Of a stretch of 64,000 nt of DNA, positions 26,501 through 34,305 are shown piece by piece. A program made the translations under genes and the position numbers. The stretch spans positions 682,001 through 746,000 of the forward strand of contig NZ_LJHV01000002.1 in NCBI RefSeq assembly GCF_001296025.1. The letters run 5' to 3'. The number at the start of each line of letters is the position of its first letter. Positions within the stretch are counted from its first letter, which is position 1. Source of the stretch: Porphyrobacter sp. AAP60 (GTDB lineage: Bacteria; Pseudomonadota; Alphaproteobacteria; Sphingomonadales; Sphingomonadaceae). The notes under the pieces were generated by a model. The model was given only the letters and a program-made list of their open reading frames with translations. It was not told the DNA's origin and did not search any database.

Positions 26501-27083
26501 CATAGGCGAGATCAATCAGCGCCTCCTCCGCCCGCTCGCACACCGGATCGCCGTGCCGTGCGATCTCGATATAAAGGCGCTGCGGGAACAGCGCCGCCAG
26601 CCGCTCTGCCAGGCGTGTGGCGGCATCGTGTTGTCCTTCGGCCAGCAGGCGGGTCAACCCGCCCTCGCCCGCGCCGGTCAGCGCGATCAATCCGTCGGTG
26701 CGGCCTTCCAGTTCGGCAAGCGTGACGTGCGGTTCACGCTCCAGCGGGCGATCAAGGTGGGCTTGCGATACCAGATGGCACAGGTTGCCATATCCAGCTT
26801 CGTCCTGCGCCAGCAAGGCGAGGTAATCGATAACCGCCCCGGCGGATCCTTCAACGCTCTCGCGCACCACGCCCAGCAGTGCGCCGATGATCGGCTGGAC
26901 CCCTTCGGCTTTACAGGCAGCCGCAAACGGCATGACCCCGTAGAGCCCGTTGCGGTCACAGATGGCGATGGCGGGATAGCCGCGTTCCTTCGCCAGCTTG
27001 GCAATATCCTTGGGATCGATCGCCCCTTCGAGCATCGAGAATGACGAAAGCACACGCAGGGGGACGAAGGGAGCAAAGGGCAT
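23571..27083 (-). CDS. dnaE: DNA polymerase III subunit alpha
   Basis: A 1170-residue replicative polymerase of the DnaE1 class. The PHP domain covers about residues 5-280 (VLSSFSMLEGAIDPKDIA), the polymerase active site has the aspartates in PDFDIDFCE (about 400), and the C-terminal part has a helix-hairpin-helix region and an OB fold (RKGGTFVRADFSDSSGQFSA). I start at ATG 27083 because the extra residues of the longer frame (MDCFAPLAMTS) come from a dispersed repeat. Length is normal for the family. Confidence 0.96.
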   Translation of the reverse strand: MPFAPFVPLRVLSSFSMLEGAIDPKDIAKLAKERGYPAIAICDRNGLYGVMPFAAACKAEGVQPIIGALLGVVRESVEGSAGAVIDYLALLAQDEAGYGNLCHLVSQAHLDRPLEREPHVTLAELEGRTDGLIALTGAGEGGLTRLLAEGQHDAATRLAERLAALFPQRLYIEIARHGDPVCERAEEALIDLAYARDLPLVATNPANFAEPHMHKAHDAMLCIANSTQIEAEERPRSNPQAFVKSASMMDEAFADLPEAMANTLVIAQRCAFAPPYRKPILPSLAGDLAGEARMLAEDSRAGLAERLAAYPDLSDEQRKVYFDRLEFEIDVIVGMGFPGYFLIVADFIKWAKEQGIPVGPGRGSGAGSAVAWALTITDLDPIQLGLLFERFLNPERVSMPDFDIDFCETRRGEVIRYVQAKYGTDHVAQIITFGKLKARAVLRDCGRILQMSYGQVDRLCKMIPNHPTDPWPLPRALNGAADFKREYDNDKDVKRLVDLAMQLEGLPRNSSTHAAGVVIGDRPLAQLVPLYRDPRSDMPVTQFDMKYVESSGLVKFDFLGLKTLSVLRKATDLLEERGITIDLGALPLDDAQVYHLMQTGNTVGVFQLESEGMRRTLKAVKPTNFGDIIALVSLYRPGPMDNIPLFGQRKAGVVPIEYPHQKLEGILSETYGIFVYQEQVMQAAQVLAGYSLGDADLLRRAMGKKVQAEMDAQRGRFVEGCKANSGIEPKRANELFDLIDKFAGYGFNKSHAAAYALLAYQTAWLKAHYPEEFYAASMCFDMHQSEKLNVFVDDARRYPNGHGGIEVLPPDINASHARFTVEQTDTGYAVRYALAGIRNVGEKAMEAIVAERQASGAFASIKDLFERLPQGTMNRRQLEGLICAGAFDGLEPDRGLLYANADMLMAVADAAMRERSSGQVGLFGGEAAAPEDLRLQAAPAWSRSDRMTKERENFGFYFSAHPVQQYRDAASANGARTYQSLMEGGAPAGGRSTAVMAVLVEGITKARTRKGGTFVRADFSDSSGQFSAACFEEALVPDFERWAQSGECLLLTVELDSPSPDEPPRLTVRGARPLAAVSGATAMQLTAEIASVAALLELRIELDAALGERPAGSGEVQVRLTLAGGGQVTMVLGRAFVLHGELAERLAAIEGISNVALVPLKKRSNLRLVA

Positions 27084-27145
27084 GGGCGACACTATGCTTT
27101 CGGGTGGGAGATTCGCCAAGCGCGGGCGGCTGTTTTTCCCGCAAC

Positions 27146-27248
27146 TCGTCATTGCGAGCGGAGCGAAGCAATCCATGGCCTCGGGGTGCCGCTGAACGGA
27201 AAAGGCAGGTCATGGATTGCCGCATCGCTCCGCTCCTCGCAATGACGA
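27146..27248. repeat. Dispersed palindromic repeat, family B
   Basis: A roughly 100-bp imperfect inverted repeat between dnaE and the glutathione peroxidase gene. The left arm starts TCGTCATTGCGAGCGGAGCG and reaches GCAATCCATG; the right arm is CATGGATTGC, an insertion, then CTCGCAATGACGA. A half copy is at 20005. It could fold into a long hairpin or serve as a REP-type element. Confidence 0.85.
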
Positions 27249-27256
27249 AGGTCGAA

Positions 27257-27736
27257 CTACAGAAGCGCTTCGATATCCTTGGCGATCCTGTCTGGCGCAT
27301 CTGTCGGGCCGTAACGCTTCACCACCTTGCCATCGCGGCCAATCAGGAACTTGGTGAAGTTCCACTTGATCGAGGTCGATCCCATCAGCCCCTTGGCCGA
27401 GGTTTTCATCCAGTCATACAGCGGCGAAGCACCAGCGCCGTTGACGTCCACCTTGGCCATCAGCGGAAAGGTGACGCCGAAATTGACCTTGCAGAATTCG
27501 GCGATCTCATCGGCATTGCCCGGTTCCTGCCCGCCGAACTGGTTGCAGGGAAAACCCAGCACCTCGAACCCGCGATCCTTGTATTGCTGGAACAGCTTTT
27601 CCAGCCCGTCATATTGCGGGGTGAAGCCGCACTTGCTGGCGGTGTTGACCACCAGCAGCACGGTGCCCAGTTTATGCGACAGGTCGAGCGGTTCACCGCG
27701 ATTGGTGGTGACGGTGAAATCGGCAATGGTGGTCAT
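27257..27736 (-). CDS. Glutathione peroxidase family protein
   Basis: A 159-residue thiol peroxidase of the glutathione peroxidase fold. The peroxidatic Cys is in NTASKCGFTPQY, the Gln/Asn partners in GFPCNQFGGQEPG, and the Trp/Asn motif in IKWNFTKFLI. It uses Cys, not selenocysteine, and the second Cys in FPCNQ suggests a thioredoxin-dependent enzyme. ATG 27736 has a G-rich ribosome-binding site; the extension to 27814 overlaps the upstream gene and is not conserved in type. Confidence 0.94.
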   Translation of the reverse strand: MTTIADFTVTTNRGEPLDLSHKLGTVLLVVNTASKCGFTPQYDGLEKLFQQYKDRGFEVLGFPCNQFGGQEPGNADEIAEFCKVNFGVTFPLMAKVDVNGAGASPLYDWMKTSAKGLMGSTSIKWNFTKFLIGRDGKVVKRYGPTDAPDRIAKDIEALL

Positions 27737-27758
27737 TCGGCCCCCGCAGGAATGGTGT

Positions 27759-28046
27759 CTAGGCCTCGCCTTGTGCGGGAAAATCGGGGTGGGAGGCAAG
27801 CGCCATCGCCTCATCGGCGGAATATTGGCGGTCGCCGGCCTTTTCGATCACGTAGCCGGCGCGTTCTTCTTCCGGCAGCATGGCAATATGGCGGATCATC
27901 TCGGCGAATGTGCCGCGGCCCAGCGCCTTACCGCCGTGCAACACACCGCCGCCGCTGTCTTTCGCGTGAAGTGCAGCGCGATCGCTCCATGCGGTCTCGC
28001 CGGTTTTAAGCGTCTCGCCGCCGGACGTGCTGGGATGGTCGGCCAT
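27759..28046 (-). CDS. Conserved small hypothetical protein
   Basis: A 95-residue hydrophilic protein with no signal or membrane segment. It has a glycine-rich start (STSGGETLKTGETAWSDR) and a helical centre (GTFAEMIRHIAMLPEEERAGYVIE), ending in SADEAMALASHPDFP. A strong AAGGAG lies 9 nt before the ATG, which supports it as a real gene. I recognise no domain. It sits between lolD and the glutathione peroxidase on the same strand. Confidence 0.72.
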   Translation of the reverse strand: MADHPSTSGGETLKTGETAWSDRAALHAKDSGGGVLHGGKALGRGTFAEMIRHIAMLPEEERAGYVIEKAGDRQYSADEAMALASHPDFPAQGEA

Positions 28047-28101
28047 GATCGATTTCTCCTTGTTCTAACCCCCTGAATATGGGGCCTGGGGGGAGGAACC
28101 G

Positions 28102-28782
28102 CTAGATCAGCACCCCGTCCTTCAGCCGCACCACACGGTCCATTCGTCCCGCCAGCCGCTCATTATGGGTCGCCACCAGCGCCGCGCTGCCTTCGCCCCG
28201 CACCAGCGCGAGAAATTCGGCCAACACATTGTCGGCGGTGGCTTCGTCGAGATTACCGGTCGGCTCGTCCGCCAGCACCAGCGTGGGCCGGTTGGCGAGT
28301 GCGCGGGCAACCGCGACGCGCTGCTGTTCGCCGCCCGAAAGCTGGCTGGGCCGGTGCGTGAGCCGCGCGCCGAGACCCAGATTGGTCAGCAGGCTATCAG
28401 CGCGCTCCTCGCATTCGGCGCGGGGACGGCCAAGGATCATCTGCGGCATCACCACATTCTCGCGCGCGTTGAAATCGGGCAGCAGGTGGTGGAACTGGTA
28501 AACGAACCCCAGATGGTCACGCCGCAGGCGGGTGCGCTGATCGCTGGCGAGGGTTTCAGCGCGTTCACCCGCCACGCTGATCGATCCTTCGAACCCGCCT
28601 TCCAGCAGGCCGACCGCTTGCAGCAAGGTCGATTTGCCAGAACCCGACGGGCCGAGCAGCGCCACGACTTCGCCCGGCATGATATCAAGATCGACGCCGC
28701 GCAGCACATCGATGCGCTGACCGCCCTGTTCGAAGGCGCGCTTCAGCCCTTTGAGGCTGACGATAGGAGCACCACTATTCAT
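28102..28782 (-). CDS. lolD: Lipoprotein-releasing ABC transporter ATPase
   Basis: A 226-residue ABC ATPase. Walker A is GPSGSGKST, the Q-loop is [12 protein letters not shown], the signature is [15 protein letters not shown] and Walker B is [13 protein letters not shown]. The FHHLLP variant after the Q-loop and the adjacent permease identify LolD rather than MacB or FtsE. It drives release of lipoproteins from the inner membrane to LolA. Its start overlaps the permease stop by 8 bp. Confidence 0.93.
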   Translation of the reverse strand: MNSGAPIVSLKGLKRAFEQGGQRIDVLRGVDLDIMPGEVVALLGPSGSGKSTLLQAVGLLEGGFEGSISVAGERAETLASDQRTRLRRDHLGFVYQFHHLLPDFNARENVVMPQMILGRPRAECEERADSLLTNLGLGARLTHRPSQLSGGEQQRVAVARALANRPTLVLADEPTGNLDEATADNVLAEFLALVRGEGSAALVATHNERLAGRMDRVVRLKDGVLI

Positions 28783-30028
28783 AACGCAGCACCTGCACCG
28801 GATCGGTATTGGCAGCCTTGAGGGCCGGATAAAGCGTTGCAAGGAAGCTCATCGTCAGCGCCAGCGCCACGATCCCGGCAACTTCCCACGGATCGGTGCG
28901 CGATGGCAGGGTGCTGAGGAACCGCACTTCGGGATCCCATATCTCCTGACCCGTGGAGAAAGCGATGAAGTCGACAATCGGTTCGCGGAAGAACAACACT
29001 ATCGCGCCGAGCAGCAGCCCCGCCATCGTCCCGATCGCACCCACAGTGGTGCCAGTCGTCACGAAAATCTTGAGCAGGCTGCGCCGTGTCGCGCCCATGG
29101 TGCGCATGATCGCGATATCGCGGGTCTTGGCGCGCACCAGCATCACGAGGCTGGACAGGATGTTGAATGCGGCCACCAGCACCATGAAACTCAAGGCAAA
29201 GAACATCGCCACGCGTTCCACCTGCAAGGCTTCGAACAGGGCAGAGTTGATCGTCTTCCAATCCGAGATGATGGCCTTGCCGGTCAGTTGTTCAGCCACG
29301 GGTTTGAGGATTTCGCCAACCTTGTCGGGATCATCCACAGTCACTTCGATCATCCCGATGGTATCGCCCATCAGCAGCAGGGTCTGCGCATTCTTGATCG
29401 GCAGCACGACGAACTTCTGGTCGTAATCATAGATGCCCACTTCGAAGATCGCGCCCACTTCATAACCGATCTGGCGGATCGACGTGCCGAAGGGAGTGGC
29501 ACGGCCCTGCGGATTGATGATCGTGATGGTATCGCCCACCCGCGCGCCGATGTTCTGCGCCAGTCGCGATCCTATCGCCACCCGTCCGGCAGCACCCTGC
29601 TCGGATGGCTGGTAAAGGCTGCGAATATCGCCAAGGATCACCTTTTCGCCCAGATCAGTGATCGCTTCGTCGGTCTGTCCGCGCACAAAAACCGCTTCGA
29701 CCCGGCCACCGAAGCTCGTCAGCAAGGGCTGTTCGATCAGCGGCGATGCATCGACCACGCCGGGCGTCTTTTCGACATTGGCGAGCACGCTTTCCCAATT
29801 GTCCAGCCTGCCGCCATAGGCCTGCACGATGGCATGGCCGTTCAGCCCGACGATCTTGTCGAGCAATTCCGCGCGGAAACCGTTCATCACGCTCATCACA
29901 ATCACCAGCATGGCGACCGAGAGCATGACTACGCCGACAGAAATGCCGGCCACCAGCGCAATGAACGCCTCCCCCCTGCCGGGCCAGAGGTAGCGTTTGG
30001 CGATCATCCATTCGAAGGGAGAGAGCAT
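28775..30028 (-). CDS. Lipoprotein-releasing system permease, LolC/LolE family
   Basis: A 417-residue FtsX-type permease. It opens with [19 protein letters not shown] (the Lol coupling helix region) and has a first membrane span at about residues 24-48 and three more at about 275-300, 320-350 and 380-400, with a large periplasmic domain between. A single permease gene accompanies lolD, as in bacteria where one LolF-like protein forms a homodimer. ATG 30028 is chosen by family start. It diverges from purF over a 216-bp gap that must hold both promoters. Confidence 0.92.
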   Translation of the reverse strand: MLSPFEWMIAKRYLWPGRGEAFIALVAGISVGVVMLSVAMLVIVMSVMNGFRAELLDKIVGLNGHAIVQAYGGRLDNWESVLANVEKTPGVVDASPLIEQPLLTSFGGRVEAVFVRGQTDEAITDLGEKVILGDIRSLYQPSEQGAAGRVAIGSRLAQNIGARVGDTITIINPQGRATPFGTSIRQIGYEVGAIFEVGIYDYDQKFVVLPIKNAQTLLLMGDTIGMIEVTVDDPDKVGEILKPVAEQLTGKAIISDWKTINSALFEALQVERVAMFFALSFMVLVAAFNILSSLVMLVRAKTRDIAIMRTMGATRRSLLKIFVTTGTTVGAIGTMAGLLLGAIVLFFREPIVDFIAFSTGQEIWDPEVRFLSTLPSRTDPWEVAGIVALALTMSFLATLYPALKAANTDPVQVLRYE

Positions 30029-30244
30029 GGGAAGGTCAGTGCTGCCTGTAATGTGAACGCTGGCTGTAGTGCGCCCGCGCACAAGCCGCAAGCTACAGGC
30101 GGGCAGTCACACACCTGTCAGCAAAAAGGCGGGCATCGCAGGCGTGCTTTCCCTTGTAATTGATCCGTCACATCGCCATTGGGACGGGGCGCCCCGGCGG
30201 TGATCCCGCGAACATGTCTGGTGATGCCGATGACACCCCTCAAT

Positions 30245-31711
30245 ATGACACACCCCTTCCTTGACGCCGATGGCGACAAGCTGCGCGAGGAGTGCGGAAT
30301 TTTCGGCGCGATCAACGCCGCCGATGCCTCCGCTGCGACCGCACTGGGCCTGCACGCGCTCCAGCATCGCGGGCAGGAAGCGGCCGGAATTGTCAGCTAC
30401 GACGGCAAGGAATTCTTCGTTCGCCGGGGCCTTGGCCATGTGGCCGAGAACTTCTCCTCGCCCGAAGCGATTGCCGAGCTGCTCGGCCATATGGCGGCAG
30501 GCCATGTGCGCTATTCCACCACCGGCGGATCCGGCCTGCGCAACGTTCAGCCGCTTTATGCCGATTTGGCCAGCGGCGGTTTTGCCGTGGCGCATAACGG
30601 CAATATCTCCAACGCGATGACCTTGCGCAGCGATCTGGTGAACAAGGGCTCGATCTTCCAGTCGACCTCCGATACCGAGGTAATCATCCACCTCGTCGCC
30701 ACCAGCCGCTATCCCACCATTGCCGACAGGCTGGTGGATGCGCTGCGGCTGGTCGAAGGCGCCTATGCGCTGATCGTGATGACGCCCGAAGGCATGATCG
30801 GCTGCCGCGATCCGCTCGGCATCCGCCCGCTGGTCATGGGCCGGATGGGTGATGCGATCCTGTTCGCCTCGGAAACGGTCGCCTTCGATGTCGTTGGTGC
30901 CGAAGTCATCCGCGAAGTCGAACCGGGCGAGTTGGTGATGGTCGATTTCTCGGGCGAAATCCGCTCTGTGCGCCCCTTCGGCAGCCCGGCCCCGCGTCCC
31001 TGCATCTTCGAACATGTCTATTTCAGCCGCCCCGATTCCGTGTTTGCGGGCCGCAGCGTTTATGAAGCGCGCAAGGCGATCGGCACCCAACTCGCTATCG
31101 AAGCCCCGTGCGAGGCCGATCTGGTCGTGCCCGTGCCCGATAGCGGCGTTCCGGCTGCCATCGGTTTTGCCCAGCAATCGGGCGTCCCGTTCGAACTCGG
31201 CATTATCCGGTCGCACTATGTCGGGCGCACTTTCATCGCACCTTCGGACGGGGCCCGCCATTCAGGTGTGAAACGCAAGCACAACGCCAACCGCGCACTG
31301 GTAGCAGGCAAGCGGATCGTGCTGATCGACGATTCCATCGTGCGCGGCACGACCAGTATGAAGATCGTCGAGATGATGCGCGAGGCAGGCGCTTCGGAAG
31401 TGCATTTCCGCGTCGCCAGTCCGCCCACCGCACATTCCTGCTTCTACGGCGTCGATACGCCCGAACGCTCCAAACTGCTGGCCGCGCGCATGGATCTTGA
31501 ACCGATGCGGCAATTCATCAAGGCCGATAGCCTTGCCTTTGTGTCGATTGACGGCCTGTATCGCGCCGTCGGATCGCAAAAGCGCAATGCTGCCTGCCCG
31601 CAATTCTGCGACGCCTGTTTCACAGGCGACTATCCCACCCGCCTGACCGACCTCGCGCTGTCCGACCAGAAACCTGCCGAGCTTCCCTTTGCTGATCCGA
31701 AAGCTGCCTGA
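30245..31711 (+). CDS. purF: Amidophosphoribosyltransferase
   Basis: A 488-residue class-II glutamine amidotransferase/phosphoribosyltransferase that starts purine synthesis from PRPP and glutamine. The catalytic Cys is residue 17 in REECGIFGA and would be exposed after propeptide removal. The PRPP loop is IVLIDDSIVRGTTS. The C-terminal CPQFCDACFTGDYPT holds cysteines like those of the iron-sulfur PurF class. ATG 30245 keeps the normal short propeptide; ATG 30230 or 30224 are possible. An SDR gene follows 6 bp downstream. The 216-bp gap upstream has no cvpA. Confidence 0.95.
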   Translation: MTHPFLDADGDKLREECGIFGAINAADASAATALGLHALQHRGQEAAGIVSYDGKEFFVRRGLGHVAENFSSPEAIAELLGHMAAGHVRYSTTGGSGLRNVQPLYADLASGGFAVAHNGNISNAMTLRSDLVNKGSIFQSTSDTEVIIHLVATSRYPTIADRLVDALRLVEGAYALIVMTPEGMIGCRDPLGIRPLVMGRMGDAILFASETVAFDVVGAEVIREVEPGELVMVDFSGEIRSVRPFGSPAPRPCIFEHVYFSRPDSVFAGRSVYEARKAIGTQLAIEAPCEADLVVPVPDSGVPAAIGFAQQSGVPFELGIIRSHYVGRTFIAPSDGARHSGVKRKHNANRALVAGKRIVLIDDSIVRGTTSMKIVEMMREAGASEVHFRVASPPTAHSCFYGVDTPERSKLLAARMDLEPMRQFIKADSLAFVSIDGLYRAVGSQKRNAACPQFCDACFTGDYPTRLTDLALSDQKPAELPFADPKAA

Positions 31712-31717
31712 CCCGAC

Positions 31718-32449
31718 ATGACCGATGCCCAAGTAAACGATACCGGCAAACCGCTTTCCGGCCGCACCGCGCTTGTCACCGGCGCCAGCCGCGGGATTGG
31801 CGCTGCCACCGCCAAGTCGCTGGCCGCTGCCGGTGCCCATGTCATTCTGGTTGCCCGCAAAGTCAAAGCACTGGAAGCGGTCGAGGATGAAATCCACGCC
31901 GTTGGCGGCACATCGACCATCGCGCCGATCGATCTGATGGAGCCCGATGCCGTCACCCGCCTTGCCGGAGCCATCGCCGGACGCTGGCAGACGCTGGACA
32001 TCATGGTGCTGGCCGCCGCCTATCTGCCCGAACTCACCCCGCTTTCGCAGGTCGAGCCCAAGCAGTTCAATCAGGCGCTGCTGACCAACGTGGTTGCGAC
32101 CCAGGCATTGCTGGCGGGATTCGACCCGCTGCTGCGCCGGGCCGAGGCAGGCCGTATCATCGGCCTGACCAGCAGCGTCGGCGCCGTGCCCCGCCCCTAT
32201 TGGGGTGCCTATGGTTCGACCAAGGCGGCGTTCGAAAACCTGCTGGCCACCTATGCCGCCGAAGTGGAGCGCCTCTCCCCGCTGCGTGTGGCAATCATCG
32301 ATCCGGGCGCAACCCGCACCGAAATGCGCGCCCGCGCTTATCCGGGCGAAGACCCGCAAAGCCTGAAAGCGCCCGAAGTCGTCGCCGATCGTCTGCTTGC
32401 TCTGCTGATCGAGGGATTTGACAGCCTGCACCGCGAACGGATCGACTGA
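31718..32449 (+). CDS. SDR family oxidoreductase
   Basis: A 243-residue classical short-chain dehydrogenase/reductase. The cofactor loop is TGASRGIGAATAK, followed by VARKVKALE; the Arg/Lys there suggests NADP(H). The catalytic Ser is in GLTSSVGAVPR and the Y-x-x-x-K analogue in YWGAYGSTKAAFENL. Substrate unknown. It starts 6 bp after purF, so it is co-transcribed with it, an arrangement I have seen in sphingomonads but cannot explain functionally. Confidence 0.9.
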   Translation: MTDAQVNDTGKPLSGRTALVTGASRGIGAATAKSLAAAGAHVILVARKVKALEAVEDEIHAVGGTSTIAPIDLMEPDAVTRLAGAIAGRWQTLDIMVLAAAYLPELTPLSQVEPKQFNQALLTNVVATQALLAGFDPLLRRAEAGRIIGLTSSVGAVPRPYWGAYGSTKAAFENLLATYAAEVERLSPLRVAIIDPGATRTEMRARAYPGEDPQSLKAPEVVADRLLALLIEGFDSLHRERID

Positions 32450-32576
32450 TCCTAGGCAATCCTGCTTGCACTACCATTAACCTTTGTTCGCAACCCGCTC
32501 TTAGGGTTTCGGCTTCAGTTTCCGGGGCGGACCACCACCCGCGAGACCAACGGCGACGAACACAGGTTTGACAGCA

Positions 32577-32924
32577 ATGCCGCATGACTCAGACGCCTAC
32601 CGCAAGGCTGCCCAAGAAGACCGCTGCGCACCGCGCACACGGCTGACCATCCCGGCGACCTTGCGCGCTTCGGGCGGGCGGGCCTTCCAAAGCGTGGTTC
32701 ACGATCTTTCGATCTCGGGCTTCTCGGCGGCCTCGATCAACCGGATGCATGATGGCCAGATGTGCTGGCTGACCTTGCCCGGGCTTGAAGCCTTGCGGGC
32801 GGAAGTTGTGTGGTGGGACAATTGCGTCGTCGGCTGCGCCTTTTCGGAACTGCTCAGCCCGATCGTACACGACAATATTCTGCAACGTTACAGCAACATC
32901 GGAACCTACCGCCCGGCGACCTGA
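32577..32924 (+). CDS. PilZ domain protein (c-di-GMP receptor)
   Basis: A 115-residue single-domain PilZ protein. The c-di-GMP-binding motifs are both visible: R-x-x-x-R in DRCAPRTRL (about residues 17-21) and D-x-S-x-x-G in VHDLSISGFSA (about 45-50). A WWDNCVVGCAF segment corresponds to the usual closing strand. Likely a receptor that changes envelope, motility or polysaccharide output when c-di-GMP rises. ATG 32577 is preferred to TTG 32568. It ends just before the hairpin and repeat element at 32933-32997. Confidence 0.9.
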   Translation: MPHDSDAYRKAAQEDRCAPRTRLTIPATLRASGGRAFQSVVHDLSISGFSAASINRMHDGQMCWLTLPGLEALRAEVVWWDNCVVGCAFSELLSPIVHDNILQRYSNIGTYRPAT

Positions 32925-32932
32925 TCCCGCCT

Positions 32933-32968
32933 GCCAGCCCGATGTTTCACGCGAAACATCGGGCTGGC
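32933..32968. terminator. Perfect 16-bp stem hairpin containing a parS-like box
   Basis: Positions 32933-32948 pair perfectly with 32953-32968 around a 4-nt loop (ACGC), between the convergent PilZ and serine-hydrolase genes. No T-run follows on either strand, so if it terminates transcription it does so weakly. The centre of the palindrome is TGTTTCACGCGAAACA, so the hairpin may instead be an extended protein-binding dyad. Confidence 0.5.
32943..32958 (-). other. parS-like ParB-binding site III (one mismatch)
   Basis: On the minus strand the box reads TGTTTCGCGTGAAACA, one base away from the consensus TGTTNCACGTGAAACA; the change falls in the central CACGTG hexamer. Both outer half-sites (TGTTTC, GAAACA) are intact. 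It lies 6 bp beyond repeat array III, exactly as site I lies 6 bp beyond array I. Confidence 0.6.
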
Positions 32969-32997
32969 CCGGCCTGAGCAGGGTCTGGACAGGGTCT
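32965..32997 (-). repeat. 11-bp tandem repeat array III (three units)
   Basis: On the minus strand, units start at 32997, 32986 and 32975, exactly 11 bp apart: AGACCCTGTCC, AGACCCTGCTC, AGGCCGGGCCA. As in array I the last unit begins AGGCC and is followed by 6 bp and then the parS-like box. The array is intergenic, between converging genes, so coding constraint cannot explain it. Confidence 0.7.
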
Positions 32998-33038
32998 GGC
33001 CCGGCCAAGCCGCCACCAGAACCGCGCAAGCTGAGCGC

Positions 33039-34238
33039 CTATTTGATGGTGGTCGCGATCTTGCGGCTCAGATCGAGGAATTGTCCCCGCTCCGCCCCGC
33101 CACTCGCCCGCTGCCAGTTGCCGATATAGGCGAACACCACGCGCTTATCCGGGAATAGGGTTATGGCCTGCCCGAAGATGCCCTGCGCGCCGTAGGCTCC
33201 TTGCGGATAGGTCCACCACTGGTAGCCATAGCCAAAGCCGCTTGTCCCGAAATCGACCGCACTGTCGGTCGCCTCGGCAAACCAGCCTTCCGGCACGACG
33301 CCTTTTCCGCCTTCCAGTGCGAACTGCCCCATGCGGGCATAGTCCGAAAGCCGGATCGACAGGCAGCACCCGCCGATATTGCCGCCGCGCGGATCGACCA
33401 TCCAGAACAGGTCGCCTTCGAAACCGGCCGGATCGACAATCTTCGTCTTGGCATATTCGGCCAGCGGCATGCCCACCGCGTTTTCCACCAGCAGCCCGAT
33501 CAGGTTGGTCTCGCCGGTCTTGTAAACCCACTTGGCGCCCGGTTCCGCTTCACGCGGGAGCGCCTTCATCTGGGCGAGAATCGCATCGGGGCCATATTCG
33601 ATGGTGAAGAGGTTCATTTTCGCGACGTCGGAATCGGGATCACTATAGTCTTCGTTCCAGCGCACCCCGCTTGTCATGGTGGCGATCTGCCGCACCGTAA
33701 CGCCTTCGTAGGCGGAACCCGCAAGGCCCGGGATATATTTCGTGACCGGATCATCCAGACTGGCAATGTGCCCGTCCTTCACCGCTGCGCCAAGCAGCGT
33801 CGAAGTAAAACTCTTGGCGACCGAAAAGCTTGTCCAGCGGTCCTGCGGGCCCATGCCGAGGCCATATTCCTCGTGCACCACCTTGCCATCGACCAGCACC
33901 ATTACCCCGGCGGTCTTGCTCGATTGCACCAGCGCGCTGATCTCCGCCTGCAATTCAGCGCTCAACGGCGCGCCCTTGGTCAGCGCACGCGGCGACCTTG
34001 CGGCGGGGACTTCGTGCCCGGCAAACCATTGCTCCATCGCGCGGAAACGTTCGGACCGCTGGGAATCGGACCAGAACAGCACTTGCAGATCAGCCGGATC
34101 ACGTGCCGGCGGCTGGGTCAGCTGCGCTGTCGGGGCAGGCGGGCCTGCGACCGGGGCGCTTTCGCCATAGCCGCCCGCGCACCCTGCCAGCAGCGCAGCC
34201 AAAACCGCGCCCGAAACCATGCTTGTGACCCTGCCCAT
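33039..34238 (-). CDS. Serine hydrolase lipoprotein, class C beta-lactamase/esterase fold
   Basis: A 399-residue protein with a lipoprotein signal (lipobox LLAGC, about residue 20) and a beta-lactamase-like serine hydrolase domain. The catalytic S-x-x-K is SVAK in WTSFSVAKSFTS. The region YKTGETNLIG is near the usual Y-x-N position but lacks a clear Tyr-x-Asn. The family includes EstB-type esterases and peptidases; true beta-lactamase action is unlikely. ATG 34238 follows GAGGGTGAGAAAG. It is tail to tail with the PilZ gene. Confidence 0.86.
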   Translation of the reverse strand: MGRVTSMVSGAVLAALLAGCAGGYGESAPVAGPPAPTAQLTQPPARDPADLQVLFWSDSQRSERFRAMEQWFAGHEVPAARSPRALTKGAPLSAELQAEISALVQSSKTAGVMVLVDGKVVHEEYGLGMGPQDRWTSFSVAKSFTSTLLGAAVKDGHIASLDDPVTKYIPGLAGSAYEGVTVRQIATMTSGVRWNEDYSDPDSDVAKMNLFTIEYGPDAILAQMKALPREAEPGAKWVYKTGETNLIGLLVENAVGMPLAEYAKTKIVDPAGFEGDLFWMVDPRGGNIGGCCLSIRLSDYARMGQFALEGGKGVVPEGWFAEATDSAVDFGTSGFGYGYQWWTYPQGAYGAQGIFGQAITLFPDKRVVFAYIGNWQRASGGAERGQFLDLSRKIATTIK

Positions 34239-34305
34239 CTTTCTCACCCTCTCGTCTGTTAAGCGAAGGGCATAAGCGGACGGGATGGGCGGGGGCAAGC
34301 TTTAC

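Noticed and set aside
27084-27176. Longer DnaE N-terminus starting MDCFAPLAMTS.
   Set aside because: It translates part of a family-B repeat and precedes the normal PHP-domain start at 27083.
33039-34238. A class C beta-lactamase that would pair with the BlaI/BlaR1-type switch.
   Set aside because: It has the SxxK motif but no clear Tyr-x-Asn and is more like an esterase or peptidase; it is also 11 kb from the switch.
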